Origin: Pseudoalteromonas sp. 0303
GTDB lineage: Bacteria; Pseudomonadota; Gammaproteobacteria; Enterobacterales; Alteromonadaceae
Direction: 5' to 3'
NCBI RefSeq assembly: GCF_013349995.1
Contig: NZ_JABVXF010000031.1
Coordinates: 1-51,396 of the forward strand
Length of the DNA stretch: 51,396 nucleotides
Below are positions 23,607-34,200 of the stretch, in pieces. Numbering within the stretch: position 1 is the stretch's first letter; each line of letters starts with the position of its first letter. The position numbers and the translations under genes are program-made. The notes beneath the pieces are model-generated. The model saw only the letters and a list, made by a program, of their open reading frames with translations. It was not told the origin of the DNA and made no database searches.

Positions 23607-26600
23607 TTAAAAGTTAGTCGGTGCTGGTGGCACGGTGAGTGGCTTTTTCGGGTTGTCTTTTAGCTCTTTTAATAGCTCTTCTACGGCACGTTCAATCGAT
23701 GGATCTTTACCTTGGTAGATTAACTCTGGGCGGTCAACAACCTTGATATCTGGGGTGACACCTTCGTTTTCGATGATCCAGTTGCCATCGTTATCTAAAA
23801 CGCGGAATGTTGCCGCGATAACTTGGCCGCCATCGACAAGGCTTGGGTTACCTGAAATACCAATTAATCCACCCCAAGTACGGGTACCAATAAGCTTACC
23901 TAACCCTGCTTGGCGGAAGTAATAAGGAATAGCATCACCGCCTGAACTTGAGTAACCATTGATCAGCATGGCTTTTGGACCATCATGAGCAAATTGTGGT
24001 GTTTTCGTAGGCTCAACACCGCGGCGCTTCCAGTAGTTAAGCGGTTTACGAGCAAGCCAGGTGATCATGTGCTCAGGAATAAAGCCGCCGCCATTGTATC
24101 GGTCATCAATAATCATGGCGTCTTTGGTGGTTTGCGGCATGTAGTTTTTGAACATGGCGCGGTTACCTTCGTAGGCTGTATTTGGTAAGTGAACATAACC
24201 AATTCGGCCATTTGATAGCTTATCAACGTAGGCTGCACGAGAGTTAACCCAGTCTAAATAGCGCAAACCTTGCTCGCTGGCGACAGGCTTAACGGTAACT
24301 TGCCATGCACCTTTGCTGCGCGGTTTACTGTTAAGAACTAACTCAACTTGCTCGCCTTGAGTGTTCTCTAGTAATTCGTAGAAGTTAGCGACCTCTTTTA
24401 CTGAGCGGCCATTTACGGCAATGATGTAGTCGCCGTTATGTGCTTTTACCCCTGTTGTGCCAAGTGGTGAGCGGAAGTCTTCATGCCAGTTTTCACCTTG
24501 GAAAATTTGCTCAATTTTTACGTATCCTGATGGATCGCTGGCAAGTTTTGCACCCAATAAGCCGTGTTTTTTACGCTCTGCCTTTGGCATATCACCCGAC
24601 TGCACATAAATGTGGCCTGAGTTAATTTCACCTGCGATTTCACTGAGAATGTAATCTAGGTCACTACGGTGTGAGATAGCATCAGCCATAGGTTGATACT
24701 TGGCTAAAATTGCGTCCCAATCTTGGCCGTGATGGTTTTCGTCGTAGAACCAATCACGTAATGTACGCCAGCCTTCAACATACATTTGCTGCCATTCAAT
24801 TTGTGGCTCAATTTTTAAGGTCATGTTACTAAGATCTAGCTTATTCGCTGCTAGGTCTTGTTTTGCTTTTGGCTCAATTAAGCTGTAATCGTTACCCGCA
24901 TGCACTAACAGATGTTCACCGTTGCTCGAAATAGTATAACTACGAATCCCTTTAGCCACAGTTTCAAGCTCGCTGTCGTGAGCTGTGCCTATCAATTGTA
25001 GGCCACCATTAGCCAGTGTTAGCACGCCACCTTTTACTGCCGTTAAACCACGATAATCTCCAGCTGGCGCATTTAAAGCGGTTACACGCTGCATAAAGTC
25101 ACTGCTTTGCAGGGTATTTTTCGCTTTCTTGTCGTCATCTTTTTGTTTATCGCTGACGATCGCTGTTTCGTCACTTTGTAGTGCGATAAGTGGTTTGATG
25201 CTGTCATTTACGGCTGCGGCATAAATACGCGTTGCACGATTAAACATGTAGTCAAACTCGTAGCTGCTGAAGGCTAAGTTAAAGTCGCGCTCAGAACTAA
25301 AATACAGGTATTGACCATCAGGAGAGAAAGTTGGGTTTTGCTCATTGGTCATTTCATCCGTTAAGCGAGTCACTTTCTTTTTATCAACATTGTAGTGCCA
25401 CAGCGAGGCATAGCGGTTTTCATTGTTTTTCACATACACAATGTCTTCGCTATTTGGCGACCAAGTATACTGGCGAATGCCTTCTTCATCGTAGATGCTG
25501 GTATCAATTTTGTGTTGTTTACCCGATTTTGCATCTATCCACCAGAGTGTGTGGTTTTTATCTGCAAATAAAAGTTTGGAGCTATCTGGTGACCAAATAG
25601 GTGTAAAACGCCAAATAGTTCCGTTGCTGGTTAGCTGCTTGGTGGCATTATTTTTACTGCGGTCTTTTAAGTAAATTTCGTATTCGCCACTTTCATCGCT
25701 CATATAAGCAATATAACGGCCATTTGGCGACCAACTTGCGTCAATTTCGCGGCCTTTTGCTGTGTAAGATAAGTTACGTGTTGGGCCTTGTTTAACCGGT
25801 ACGCTAAATAGCTCACCGCGGGCAGTAAAGAGTGCACGCTTACCATCATGAGAAATCGACATTGAGTCGATAAAGTCACTCACATTTTTTGTGTACGGCA
25901 TTGCGTATTGACGCACACCAGCAATGTTAATACTTAGCTTGCTGCTTTTTTGAGTTTTTGGATCAAAGCGATAAAGGTAACCACCGTTTTCATAAACAAC
26001 AGCATTTGGGCCAGCTGATGGCCACAGTACGTCAAAGTCTTTATGGTTGGTTAGCTTTTTCGGCTCAGCGCCTTTTTGGTATTGATACAGGTTAAGGGTG
26101 TAATCACGGTCAGATACAAAGTAAATGTTGTCGCCAACCCAGGTTGGTTGCTGATCGGTAGCGCGGTTAGTGGTTAGCTGCTCTGAGGTATTGTTTTTTA
26201 GATCGTAAACCCAGACATCTTGTGCACGACCGCCACGGGTACGCTTCCAAGTACGAAATTCACGGTCAATTGGCGTGTAAACATATTTACTACCATCTGG
26301 CGAAAGCATACCGCCGCCCGTTTCTGGAATAGCCAGAGGCTGCTCAAGGCCTCCGTCAGCAGGAACCATGTATGGACGACCCATACGTTTACCCCACGGT
26401 GTGCGGTTAGCACGAAATACCACATTTTTGCCATCCGCTGTCCAATCGAGAACACGATAATCAAAACCGCCGCGTGGTGGCATTGGGCCAACATCGTTGT
26501 AGTAAGTCAGTTGCTTTAAGCCAGAACCATCGCTGTTAATTACATAAATTTGGCGGCTGCCATTGTACTCTGCTGCAAAGGCAATGCGTTTACCGTCAGG

Positions 26601-26822
26601 TGAAAACTTAGGGAAGGTTTCAAAGCCAATATGGTCGGTTAAGCGTTTGCTCTCGCCTGTTTGTGTATTAGCAATGTAAATATCTCCACCGTACACAAAG
26701 GTAACGCTTTGGTTATGAATATCTGGAAAGCGCAGTAAGCGCGTGTCTTTAGTTTCGTAAGCTGATGCCCAAGGTGCCAGTGTCGCAGCCATGGCCAGTG
26801 CCAACGTTGTTAGTTTTTTCAT
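23607..26822 (-). CDS. tricorn-like S41 peptidase, exported
   Basis: This 1071-residue protease degrades peptides and has the plan of the tricorn core protease. Residues 1-21 are a signal peptide (ending WASA). Two beta-propeller regions follow, built of WD40/PD40-like blades (SPDGKRIAFAAEYNGSRQIY, SPNGRYIAYMSDESGEYEIY, SPDGQYLYFSSERDF), up to about residue 600. A tricorn C1 segment near 680-720 holds the likely catalytic His (WFYDENHHGQDWDAI), then a PDZ domain (about 750-850) and the S41 catalytic domain with the nucleophile serine in GYSSSGGDAIPYY. The C-terminal part (ENEGVTPDIKVVDRPE) is usual. Such enzymes are common in marine Gammaproteobacteria and Bacteroidetes and probably act in the periplasm. 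Confidence 0.94.
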   Translation of the reverse strand: MKKLTTLALAMAATLAPWASAYETKDTRLLRFPDIHNQSVTFVYGGDIYIANTQTGESKRLTDHIGFETFPKFSPDGKRIAFAAEYNGSRQIYVINSDGSGLKQLTYYNDVGPMPPRGGFDYRVLDWTADGKNVVFRANRTPWGKRMGRPYMVPADGGLEQPLAIPETGGGMLSPDGSKYVYTPIDREFRTWKRTRGGRAQDVWVYDLKNNTSEQLTTNRATDQQPTWVGDNIYFVSDRDYTLNLYQYQKGAEPKKLTNHKDFDVLWPSAGPNAVVYENGGYLYRFDPKTQKSSKLSINIAGVRQYAMPYTKNVSDFIDSMSISHDGKRALFTARGELFSVPVKQGPTRNLSYTAKGREIDASWSPNGRYIAYMSDESGEYEIYLKDRSKNNATKQLTSNGTIWRFTPIWSPDSSKLLFADKNHTLWWIDAKSGKQHKIDTSIYDEEGIRQYTWSPNSEDIVYVKNNENRYASLWHYNVDKKKVTRLTDEMTNEQNPTFSPDGQYLYFSSERDFNLAFSSYEFDYMFNRATRIYAAAVNDSIKPLIALQSDETAIVSDKQKDDDKKAKNTLQSSDFMQRVTALNAPAGDYRGLTAVKGGVLTLANGGLQLIGTAHDSELETVAKGIRSYTISSNGEHLLVHAGNDYSLIEPKAKQDLAANKLDLSNMTLKIEPQIEWQQMYVEGWRTLRDWFYDENHHGQDWDAILAKYQPMADAISHRSDLDYILSEIAGEINSGHIYVQSGDMPKAERKKHGLLGAKLASDPSGYVKIEQIFQGENWHEDFRSPLGTTGVKAHNGDYIIAVNGRSVKEVANFYELLENTQGEQVELVLNSKPRSKGAWQVTVKPVASEQGLRYLDWVNSRAAYVDKLSNGRIGYVHLPNTAYEGNRAMFKNYMPQTTKDAMIIDDRYNGGGFIPEHMITWLARKPLNYWKRRGVEPTKTPQFAHDGPKAMLINGYSSSGGDAIPYYFRQAGLGKLIGTRTWGGLIGISGNPSLVDGGQVIAATFRVLDNDGNWIIENEGVTPDIKVVDRPELIYQGKDPSIERAVEELLKELKDNPKKPLTVPPAPTNF

Positions 26823-26991
26823 GGGATTACATCCTATTTTGGGAACTGTTACATCATAACAATTCAGTTTTAAATAGCGATGCAGTTGCGATGAACGCAG
26901 TGTTACAAAATGTGTCTAGAAATCAATCGATGAAATAGGGGCGTGAATTTAGAGGGAGTATCGGCTAAAGCAAGCTTTAGCCGACAAATCA

Positions 26992-27237
26992 TTATTTGTA
27001 GAATACTTCTACAGTGCCTTTTACTTTTAATAGTAAAGGTTGGCCGCGGCGATCAAGGGCTTTTGGAGAAGCGACTTTGATCCAACCTTCGCTGATATTA
27101 TATTCTTCAACGTCAAAACGCTCTTTGCCGTTAAGTTTTACACCAATTTCATGCTCGAATACTTCTTCCACATAAAATTTACTACGTGGATTGATAGAAA
27201 GTTGGTTTGGTAATTCTGGTTTTTGTGTATCAGTCAT
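26992..27237 (-). CDS. DUF3297 family protein
   Basis: This small 81-residue protein is of the DUF3297 family, sometimes wrongly called glutathione peroxidase. The start is put at ATG 27237 (MTDTQKPELPNQLSINPRSK), which matches the usual family N terminus; an ATG at 27252 adds five residues. Conserved blocks are FEHEIGVKLNGKERFDVEEY and ISEGWIKV. No signal peptide or membrane segment is visible. The function is unknown. It is monocistronic, with 70 bp to the next gene. Confidence 0.9.
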   Translation of the reverse strand: MTDTQKPELPNQLSINPRSKFYVEEVFEHEIGVKLNGKERFDVEEYNISEGWIKVASPKALDRRGQPLLLKVKGTVEVFYK

Positions 27238-27322
27238 AATTGCGATCTGCATTGAATAAATTGTGCGCCATTGTAGGCAATACCTCGCATTGGCTCAAGT
27301 ATCTGTATGGCAAATTTATGCT

Positions 27323-27787
27323 TTACTCGCAGGCTTGTTCTGAATGCTCAACACACATAGCTACAGCTTCACTCTTTTTGTCGTAATCGAAGGTGAGGCA
27401 GTAATCAAAACGCATGGTTAGCTCAAGTGTTTGATCATCAGTACGTTCAGGCCATTGCCAATCTCTCACTATTTGCCTTGCTGCTTTTCTAACATCTTTA
27501 CTAAAGCGCTTAGGTGCTGAGTTCTCGATATTAAGGTTTTTCACAACACCATCGGGAGTAACTGCAAAGTTAACAATCGCACAGCCACTACCTTGCTGAT
27601 TAAGTAGTCCCGTTGGGTATTGCACATAAGGAATATGATCAAGACGTTGCCATGTTGGCTTACCTGTGGAGGTGTCGAGTACCTGTGCTTGAATATCAAC
27701 AAAAGGGTTTCGGCCTGATAAATCAGGGTTAGCGAATGAACTTATAGATGTGCATACGAGCGTTAATGCGAAAAGTGATTTATACAT
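27323..27787 (-). CDS. periplasmic TonB C-terminal-domain protein
   Basis: This 154-residue protein has a signal peptide (about 1-19, ending SSFA) and a TonB C-terminal-like domain from about 55 to 130: YPTGLLNQQGSGCAIVNFAV, then TPDGVVKNLNIENSAPKRFS, then a W-Q-W-P segment. It lacks the inner-membrane anchor and proline-rich linker of a true TonB, so it cannot carry energy alone. Four Cys residues (two near the C terminus) could form disulfides. It is divergent from a TonB-dependent receptor gene 180 bp away, which fits a role in iron uptake but does not prove it. Confidence 0.78.
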   Translation of the reverse strand: MYKSLFALTLVCTSISSFANPDLSGRNPFVDIQAQVLDTSTGKPTWQRLDHIPYVQYPTGLLNQQGSGCAIVNFAVTPDGVVKNLNIENSAPKRFSKDVRKAARQIVRDWQWPERTDDQTLELTMRFDYCLTFDYDKKSEAVAMCVEHSEQACE

Positions 27788-27870
27788 AGTTTTCCCTAAC
27801 TTGTTTGTTTTTTAGTCATTTATTAATACTAGTGATGAACTTGCATGATGTAAACATTAAAAAGATAGGT

Positions 27871-27900
27871 AATAATTCTGTGCGAATGATTTGTTATACT
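27871..27900 (+). promoter_or_regulatory. receptor promoter with overlapping inverted repeat
   Basis: AATAATTC (27871-27878), five bases, and GAATGATT (27884-27891) form an inverted repeat with one mismatch, immediately before a likely -10 hexamer TATACT (27895-27900). A regulator binding there would block the promoter. It does not match a good Fur box, although iron control would be expected for such a receptor. Confidence 0.4.
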
Positions 27901-27967
27901 ATATCAATGCGCTTATTTGTGTTATTTTATAACAAAACATTTCCCTTAATTACTACAATCAGACCTT

Positions 27968-30052
27968 ATGAAGTACTCAACTCTTAGTTTAGCCTTAGCT
28001 GCGGCGTTTGCAGCGAATACACATGCAGCTGATAACAGCGATATCGAAACGATCACCATTGAACATAAACAGGCGTTTCGTGGTGATATTCCAACAAAAG
28101 ATTTACCGCAATCGATCACCACATTAAGTAAAGACATGATGACTGATAACGGTATTACTAAGTTTCGTGATGCACTGGATTTTTCTGCCAGTATTACTCG
28201 TAAGAATAATGGTGGCGCGCTGTGGGATAGCTATTCAATTCGTGGTTTGTCAGGTAACGAAAATATGCCGTCTGGGTACTTAGTTAACGGTTTTAGTGGT
28301 GGTCGCGGCTTTGCAGGCCCACGTGATGTATCAAACATTGAATACATCGAAGTATTAAAAGGACCAGGCTCAGCACTCTATGGCCGTTCGGAGCCGGGTG
28401 GTACCGTAAACATTATTACTAAAAAGCCACAGTTTTATCAGCAAGGGCAACTTCAAGCTGAGTTCGGTAGCGATGATCACAAGCGTATTCAAGGTGATTA
28501 CACTAACGGTTTAAGTGATGATTTAGCGTTTCGTATCAATGGCGCATGGCAAGATAGTGACAGCTTCAGAGACTATGTACACCACGACAAATTCGTGATT
28601 ACGCCTTCGCTTTATTATCAAATCAACGATAACTCATCGCTGACTTATGAGTTTGAGTATGTTGACCAACAGCAAATGTATGACCGCGGTATTGTGGTGT
28701 TAAATGGTGATTTTGATACCGTGCCTGAGTCACGCTTTTTAGGTAATCCAAATGATGCACCAACCAAAGTGCACTCACGCGGCCATCAATTAAATTACAG
28801 CAACGACCTTAACCAAGATTGGAGCTTGTTATTAGGTGCTAGTTACCGTACTGCAACGCTAACGGGTTATTCGTCAGATGCTGAGCTTTCACCATCGCGT
28901 CAGTCATTATTTGATGATGGCAGAACTTTAACTCGCCAGCACAGATACCGTGACTATGAGTCTGATGATTTATCGCTGCGTTTTGAATTAAGCGGTCACT
29001 TTGATGTTGCCGGTATCACCAACCATGTATTGATTGGTGTTGACGGTTACGACTATGAGCTGCGCACTGGACTTTATCGCTACCGTGGTGGTAATGGCAC
29101 TTACACCATTGATATTTATGAGCCAGAGTACAGCACCACTGAAGGCCCTGAAGTGGGCATGCAGTACGAAAATAACGAACAGCAAAATGCGTACGGTATT
29201 TACCTGCAAGACCAACTAGATCTAACCGATAACTTAAAAGTGATGTTAGGTCTGCGTTTTGATGAAATTGAACAAGATATTTTTGAGACTAAGTCTGGTG
29301 TGGCATCAAACAGCAAAGAAAACCGCATTAGTCCACGTTTTGGTGTGGTTTACGCGCTTAATGACGACATTAACCTTTACTCAAGTTATTCAGAAGGCTT
29401 TTTACCACTGAGCGGCACTGATGCAGAAGGTAATCCATTCGGTTTTGAAGAAAGTGACTCGTTTGAGGTAGGCGTTAAATTTAGCTACGCCAATATCAGC
29501 GGTACGCTTGCTTACTTTGATGCGAGTAAGAGCAACATGCTGGTGGCAGATCCAGTAAATGTGGGTTATTCAACACCTGTAGGTAAAGCAAATAGCACAG
29601 GTTTTGAGTTAGATTTAACAGGTTCATTGGGTGACAATACCGAGTACAACCTATCTTATGCCTATGTTGATGCCGAGACTGCAACAGACAGTCTAAATGT
29701 TGACTGGTTAGTGCCAATTCCTAAGGGCAGTCCACTTGTGAACGTACCAAAGAATAACCTTTCGATTGGCTTAAACCATGACCTAAATCTATTCGCACAA
29801 GAAATAAAGATTGGTGGTCATTATCAATATGTGTCTGATCGCTTAGGTGACCCAGCTGATCTCACTTTCCGTTTACCGAGTTACCAAACTGTTGGTTTAT
29901 TTGCTAAATGGCGAGCGACTGAACGTACTACGGTATCATTAAATGTCGATAACGTGTTTGATGAGCAGTATATCGCTAGTTCTTACAATGCATTGTGGGC
30001 TTACCCAGGGGCGCCGACACAATTTAAACTTGGCGTAAACTATGACTTCTGA
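27968..30052 (+). CDS. TonB-dependent siderophore-type receptor
   Basis: This 694-residue outer-membrane receptor imports ferric siderophores or similar ligands using TonB energy. A signal peptide covers residues 1-20 (ending NTHA). The plug domain follows (about 35-160: FRGDIPTKDLPQSITTLSKD, then YSIRGLSGN, then VLKGPGSALYGRSEPGGTVN and ITKKP). A 22-strand barrel makes up the rest, with NLYSSYSEGFLPLSG, LNVDNVFDEQYIASSY and a C-terminal NYDF ending in Phe. The TonB box is likely in DIETITI after the signal peptide. The downstream gene overlaps by 11 bp. The ligand cannot be told from sequence. Confidence 0.94.
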   Translation: MKYSTLSLALAAAFAANTHAADNSDIETITIEHKQAFRGDIPTKDLPQSITTLSKDMMTDNGITKFRDALDFSASITRKNNGGALWDSYSIRGLSGNENMPSGYLVNGFSGGRGFAGPRDVSNIEYIEVLKGPGSALYGRSEPGGTVNIITKKPQFYQQGQLQAEFGSDDHKRIQGDYTNGLSDDLAFRINGAWQDSDSFRDYVHHDKFVITPSLYYQINDNSSLTYEFEYVDQQQMYDRGIVVLNGDFDTVPESRFLGNPNDAPTKVHSRGHQLNYSNDLNQDWSLLLGASYRTATLTGYSSDAELSPSRQSLFDDGRTLTRQHRYRDYESDDLSLRFELSGHFDVAGITNHVLIGVDGYDYELRTGLYRYRGGNGTYTIDIYEPEYSTTEGPEVGMQYENNEQQNAYGIYLQDQLDLTDNLKVMLGLRFDEIEQDIFETKSGVASNSKENRISPRFGVVYALNDDINLYSSYSEGFLPLSGTDAEGNPFGFEESDSFEVGVKFSYANISGTLAYFDASKSNMLVADPVNVGYSTPVGKANSTGFELDLTGSLGDNTEYNLSYAYVDAETATDSLNVDWLVPIPKGSPLVNVPKNNLSIGLNHDLNLFAQEIKIGGHYQYVSDRLGDPADLTFRLPSYQTVGLFAKWRATERTTVSLNVDNVFDEQYIASSYNALWAYPGAPTQFKLGVNYDF

Positions 30053-31187
30053 GCAAGTTAAAAGCCGTATTCACAGTATCGATATCATGCGTGGTGTCGT
30101 TATTCTGTTGATGTTACTTGATCATGTGCGAGAGCGCTTTTTCTTGCATATGCAGGTGGCCGATCCCATGGTGGTTGATACCACTTCGCCGGGGCTTTTT
30201 TGGAGCCGCTTTGCTGCGCACTTTTGTGCGCCAACCTTTATCTTTTTAACCGGTTTGTCGGCGTGGCTTTATAGTCACCCAGCAAGTGGCGTGGAGCGCT
30301 CAGCACGAAGCTTTTTAATCAAGCGAGGGCTGTTTTTAATCGCCCTCGAAGTGACCCTGATTTGTTTTTCGTGGATGGGTTACTACCACACCATTTGGCT
30401 ACAAGTGATGTGGGCAATTGGCCTTTGTATGTTGGCGTTAGCATTACTGATTAAGCTGCCACGCAACCTATTGCTGGTGCTTGGTTTAGTTATTGTATTT
30501 GGTCACAACTTACTGACCCCAATCAGCTTTACGCCTAATGAGTTTGGCTACTCGCTGTGGACGATTTTGCATGACCGAGGCTATCTATCACAAGGTGGTT
30601 TAATCGACGTCAAAATTAGCTACCCAGTGCTGCCTTGGATTGGCGTAATTTTGTTGGGTTACTGTGCAGGTCCTTTATATGCGCACACTCAATCGGCAGA
30701 TTCGCGTAAACGAGCATTACTGCTGTTAGCCCTGTTATGTGTGGGATTATTTGCGCTGCTGCGTGGTTTTAATATTTATGGCGAAACTTTGCCATGGCAA
30801 ACGTTTAGTACCACAACCGAAACCATGATGTCGGTGTTTAACGTGACTAAGTACCCACCGTCACTGAGCTTTTTGCTGATCACGTTAGCAGGCATGTTTG
30901 TTGGCTTATGGTTATTTGAAAGACCATTAAACCGCTTTACTAATGTGCTTCGAGTGTATGGCTCTGTGCCTATGTTCTTTTATATTTTCCACCTCTATGT
31001 ACTGCTATTTATGTATCAAATAGGCATGCTGATCTGGGGGGCAAATCAAGGGCAATATTTAGGAGTCAGTGATATATCAGGTATATGGTTTATTACTTTG
31101 TTGTTGGCAGTAGGGCTTTATTGGCCAACCAAGAAGTTTAGTGAATACAAGCGTAAGGCTAACAAGCCTTGGTTAAAGTATTTATAA
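30042..31187 (+). CDS. DUF1624-family membrane protein (acyltransferase-like)
   Basis: This 381-residue protein has about ten predicted transmembrane helices. The N terminus RIHSIDIMRGVVILLMLLDH is the family signature of DUF1624, related to heparan-alpha-glucosaminide N-acetyltransferase, which carries acetyl across a membrane. Later motifs are HFCAPTFIFLTGLSAWLY and VYGSVPMFFYIFHLYVL, with conserved His in the last helices. It overlaps the receptor gene by 11 bp, so the two are translationally coupled. A role in modifying or exporting a ligand of the receptor is only a guess. Confidence 0.88.
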   Translation: MTSEQVKSRIHSIDIMRGVVILLMLLDHVRERFFLHMQVADPMVVDTTSPGLFWSRFAAHFCAPTFIFLTGLSAWLYSHPASGVERSARSFLIKRGLFLIALEVTLICFSWMGYYHTIWLQVMWAIGLCMLALALLIKLPRNLLLVLGLVIVFGHNLLTPISFTPNEFGYSLWTILHDRGYLSQGGLIDVKISYPVLPWIGVILLGYCAGPLYAHTQSADSRKRALLLLALLCVGLFALLRGFNIYGETLPWQTFSTTTETMMSVFNVTKYPPSLSFLLITLAGMFVGLWLFERPLNRFTNVLRVYGSVPMFFYIFHLYVLLFMYQIGMLIWGANQGQYLGVSDISGIWFITLLLAVGLYWPTKKFSEYKRKANKPWLKYL

Positions 31188-31192
31188 CGAAA

Positions 31193-31221
31193 AATGCCGA
31201 TATGCTAAGCATATCGGCATT
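31193..31221 (-). terminator. terminator of the S8 protease gene
   Basis: AATGCCGATATGC, loop TAA, GCATATCGGCATT form a perfect 13-bp stem. On the minus strand the run TTTTTCG follows, so this ends the protease transcript; it may also stop the convergent DUF1624 mRNA. Confidence 0.82.
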
Positions 31222-31250
31222 ACCTACTTACTATCCTAATTAACTAATCC

Positions 31251-34200
31251 TTAGTTAATTCGAGATTTTTTACGACGAAGTGCCATCAGTGGTGCAACTG
31301 CTAGTAGTAACCAGCCGAATGAACCGCTTGATGATTTCTTGTCTTTTTCAATCTCTGCTTCTGGAATCACCGCCTCAGGGAAAGTACAGCTACCATCGTC
31401 AGTATTGGCGCTTTCATCATAGTTAGTTGCTGAGCTATCAGTACAGCCAAGCTCTTCACCATCAGACATCACCGATAATACAAATGAACTCATTGCTGCA
31501 TCAGTTGGGTTAACGCTGTCGCTAACTTTTACTGTTACATCAATATCACCATGGAAGTGCGCCGCTGGCGTGATAGTCACAGTGCTACCTGATGTGTGAC
31601 CAGATACTTCATAAGTGAAGTTTTCGCCTAACACGTCGATTTGGTTGCTCACTTGGTTTTCGTCAGCATAAAGCACGTCAAAACTAATCGTTTCGTTCTC
31701 TGCCACCGACATATCAGTTAAGGCTGCCATTTCTAGGTTACCGATAACTTCTAGGTCAAGGGTGATGGTTTCATCATCTGCGCCAACTAAACCATTTGTA
31801 AGTGATAGTTGATGCGTTTGATTCGCCGCTTGTTCTCCAATGTACGCTTGGAATTTCACGTCAAACTTAGAAATCTCAGGGCCTGTGTAGTCAAGACACA
31901 CAACCAGTTTGTCGTGTAGTACTTCGTCCATATTGTCGAAGCCGTACTTGTTACCGATGTTTAAATCGATTGGAATATCACCACTGATAAAGCCACGACC
32001 ATCAGCAGCTTTCAAGCCGATAGAACCTTGTGCATCAACTAAGCTTAGGTTGTCATAAGCAAATAGTAGCTCGTATTCACCTGGCTCATAGTCAATGCCC
32101 ATACGCATGAACATTTCAACATCAACAGATTGGCCTTCAGTTCTTGAACGCTGGATATTATCCCACTCAAGTACTAACCACTCACGAGATACCGTGTAAG
32201 TTGGTGTGATACCGGCGTTGGCGTCATAGTTACCGTAACCACCGTCAACACGCTCTGGGATCATGTTGTCACCAACCCAGAAAGGTGCGATTAGGTAAGG
32301 CGGTGGTGGCGGCTGAGTGTAACCCTCAGGCAGTTCAACGTGGAATGGCGTTGTACGGCCTTGCGAACCAAATGTGACTAAGCCTGCTGGGTTAAGTTTA
32401 ATTGAGTCAAAGTGGTACTTGTTAAAGAATGGGAATGACACATCAAGGTTAGTGTTCATGATTTCTTTAAATGTGTACTCAAACTCGTTGTAGTAACGAC
32501 CTTCAACACCTTCTAGTGTACGCCAGCCAAGCTCACGTAGTTCTAGGTAGTGAGGATCTGGTGAATGCGCCGATGTTAATGAACACATTTCGTCTGTGAT
32601 GTTGGTGGTAATGTTATAATTACGCTCAACATTTTTAGTCGTCTCTTGAACACCAACTAGTGCTAGAGCGTTGCTATCTAACATTGGTGTTACTGGCGTT
32701 GAGTTAGATGCGACAATGCTGTCAGGAACAATGTCTACGCCCACAGGGAACTCAGTGTTTAGAGCAAACTGACGCGCTTCATCTTCGTTATTAGCAATGA
32801 CGCTGATTTCGAAGTCTACTAAATCACCCACAAATGCTTTGTCTTTGTTAGCTGTAAAGGTCACGTCTTTATCAACATGCTCGATGATCACTGGAACAAA
32901 ACCAAGATTACCCGCATCTTCAGGGTTGCTACCAATATCAAAGCCACCAAAGTAGATATCGCCCACTTCCATATCAGGTAGGTTATAAGCAAGGTCAAGC
33001 TCAAGTTCGTCATAACCTGGTACGCTGCTTGGGCCTGTTACGGTTAATGAACCATTGTCTTCAGTGGTCACAGCTGTTGCAAACGATACTTCGATACCTT
33101 CATCAACTTCACCATACGATAGAGTCTGTAGGCTCATGTATAACGTAAAGTATTCACCCGCTTCAGGATCAACAATATTACAGAAGTTAGTTAGGGTGTA
33201 GCTCGTTGACATACATAGCGTTTCTTCATAAGACGCAATGCCATCCCCGTTACTATCTTTACCCATGAACACAAGTACACGTGACGTGTCGTTCATGACG
33301 CTTGCGCTTAGCATTTTTGCGCCTTCTGGCACTGTCGTCCACTGAATGTGGTTGTTGTTCACAGCTTCGCCTTCACCTTCAACCTCTACGCTATCGAATG
33401 GGTCGCCTGGTGTGGTGTCGTTGAATAGGTGTACTGTTTCAACTTGGCCTTTTACTAAGCCGTACGATTGTGTGGTTAGGTTGCTAATTTCATCAGTATT
33501 GAATGGACCCACTTTCATCGTTGCAGAACGGCGGTGTGCATCAATTTGAATATACTCAGGTAAACCGGTATCACCAGCGAAAGTCCATACAGGCATTTCT
33601 AAAATTGGTGATTCAGGGTTGCTTGAGGTCATTACGATTTGACCTTGGTTACCTGTGTAATCAACAATTTCTTGTGGTGTTGCTTGTTGGCTTGCTTCAA
33701 CCGTAACAACAATGCTTTGTGTCTCACCTGCTTTAATATCAAAGTTGCTTGGCTCAACACTAATTTTGCTATTACCAATCCAGTTTTCTGTATGAAGTGT
33801 CCAGCTTGCGTCTTCTGTCGCCGTAAAGGTTCTGATAAACGTACACTTAAAGCCACAGTCATTATCAACCATGTAAGCTGTGTTTAGTGCTTTTTCACGG
33901 CCACCTAGGCTTGGGTTAGCTGCATTCATGTTAGCAATGGTTTCATCAAGCAATAGGCCTGCTTTATCAGCACGCTCAACTTGCATTTTACCCGAACCCA
34001 TTTCAGCAAGGGCAGCATCAAAACCATCATCGGTGTAGTTGTTTAGGTACTGTGCTAAAGCAACTTGATTGTTTGCAGTTAACATCAATGCTGATTGAAT
34101 TTGCATTGGTGTCCAATCAGGATGAGATTGTTTTAACAATGCTGCCGCACCCGCAACGTGTGGGCTTGCCATTGATGTACCAGACATAGACTGCCAGTCT

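Noticed and set aside
27871..27891. Fur box before the TonB receptor
   Set aside because: The inverted repeat shares few bases with the GATAATGATAATCATTATC consensus; listed only as an unnamed site.
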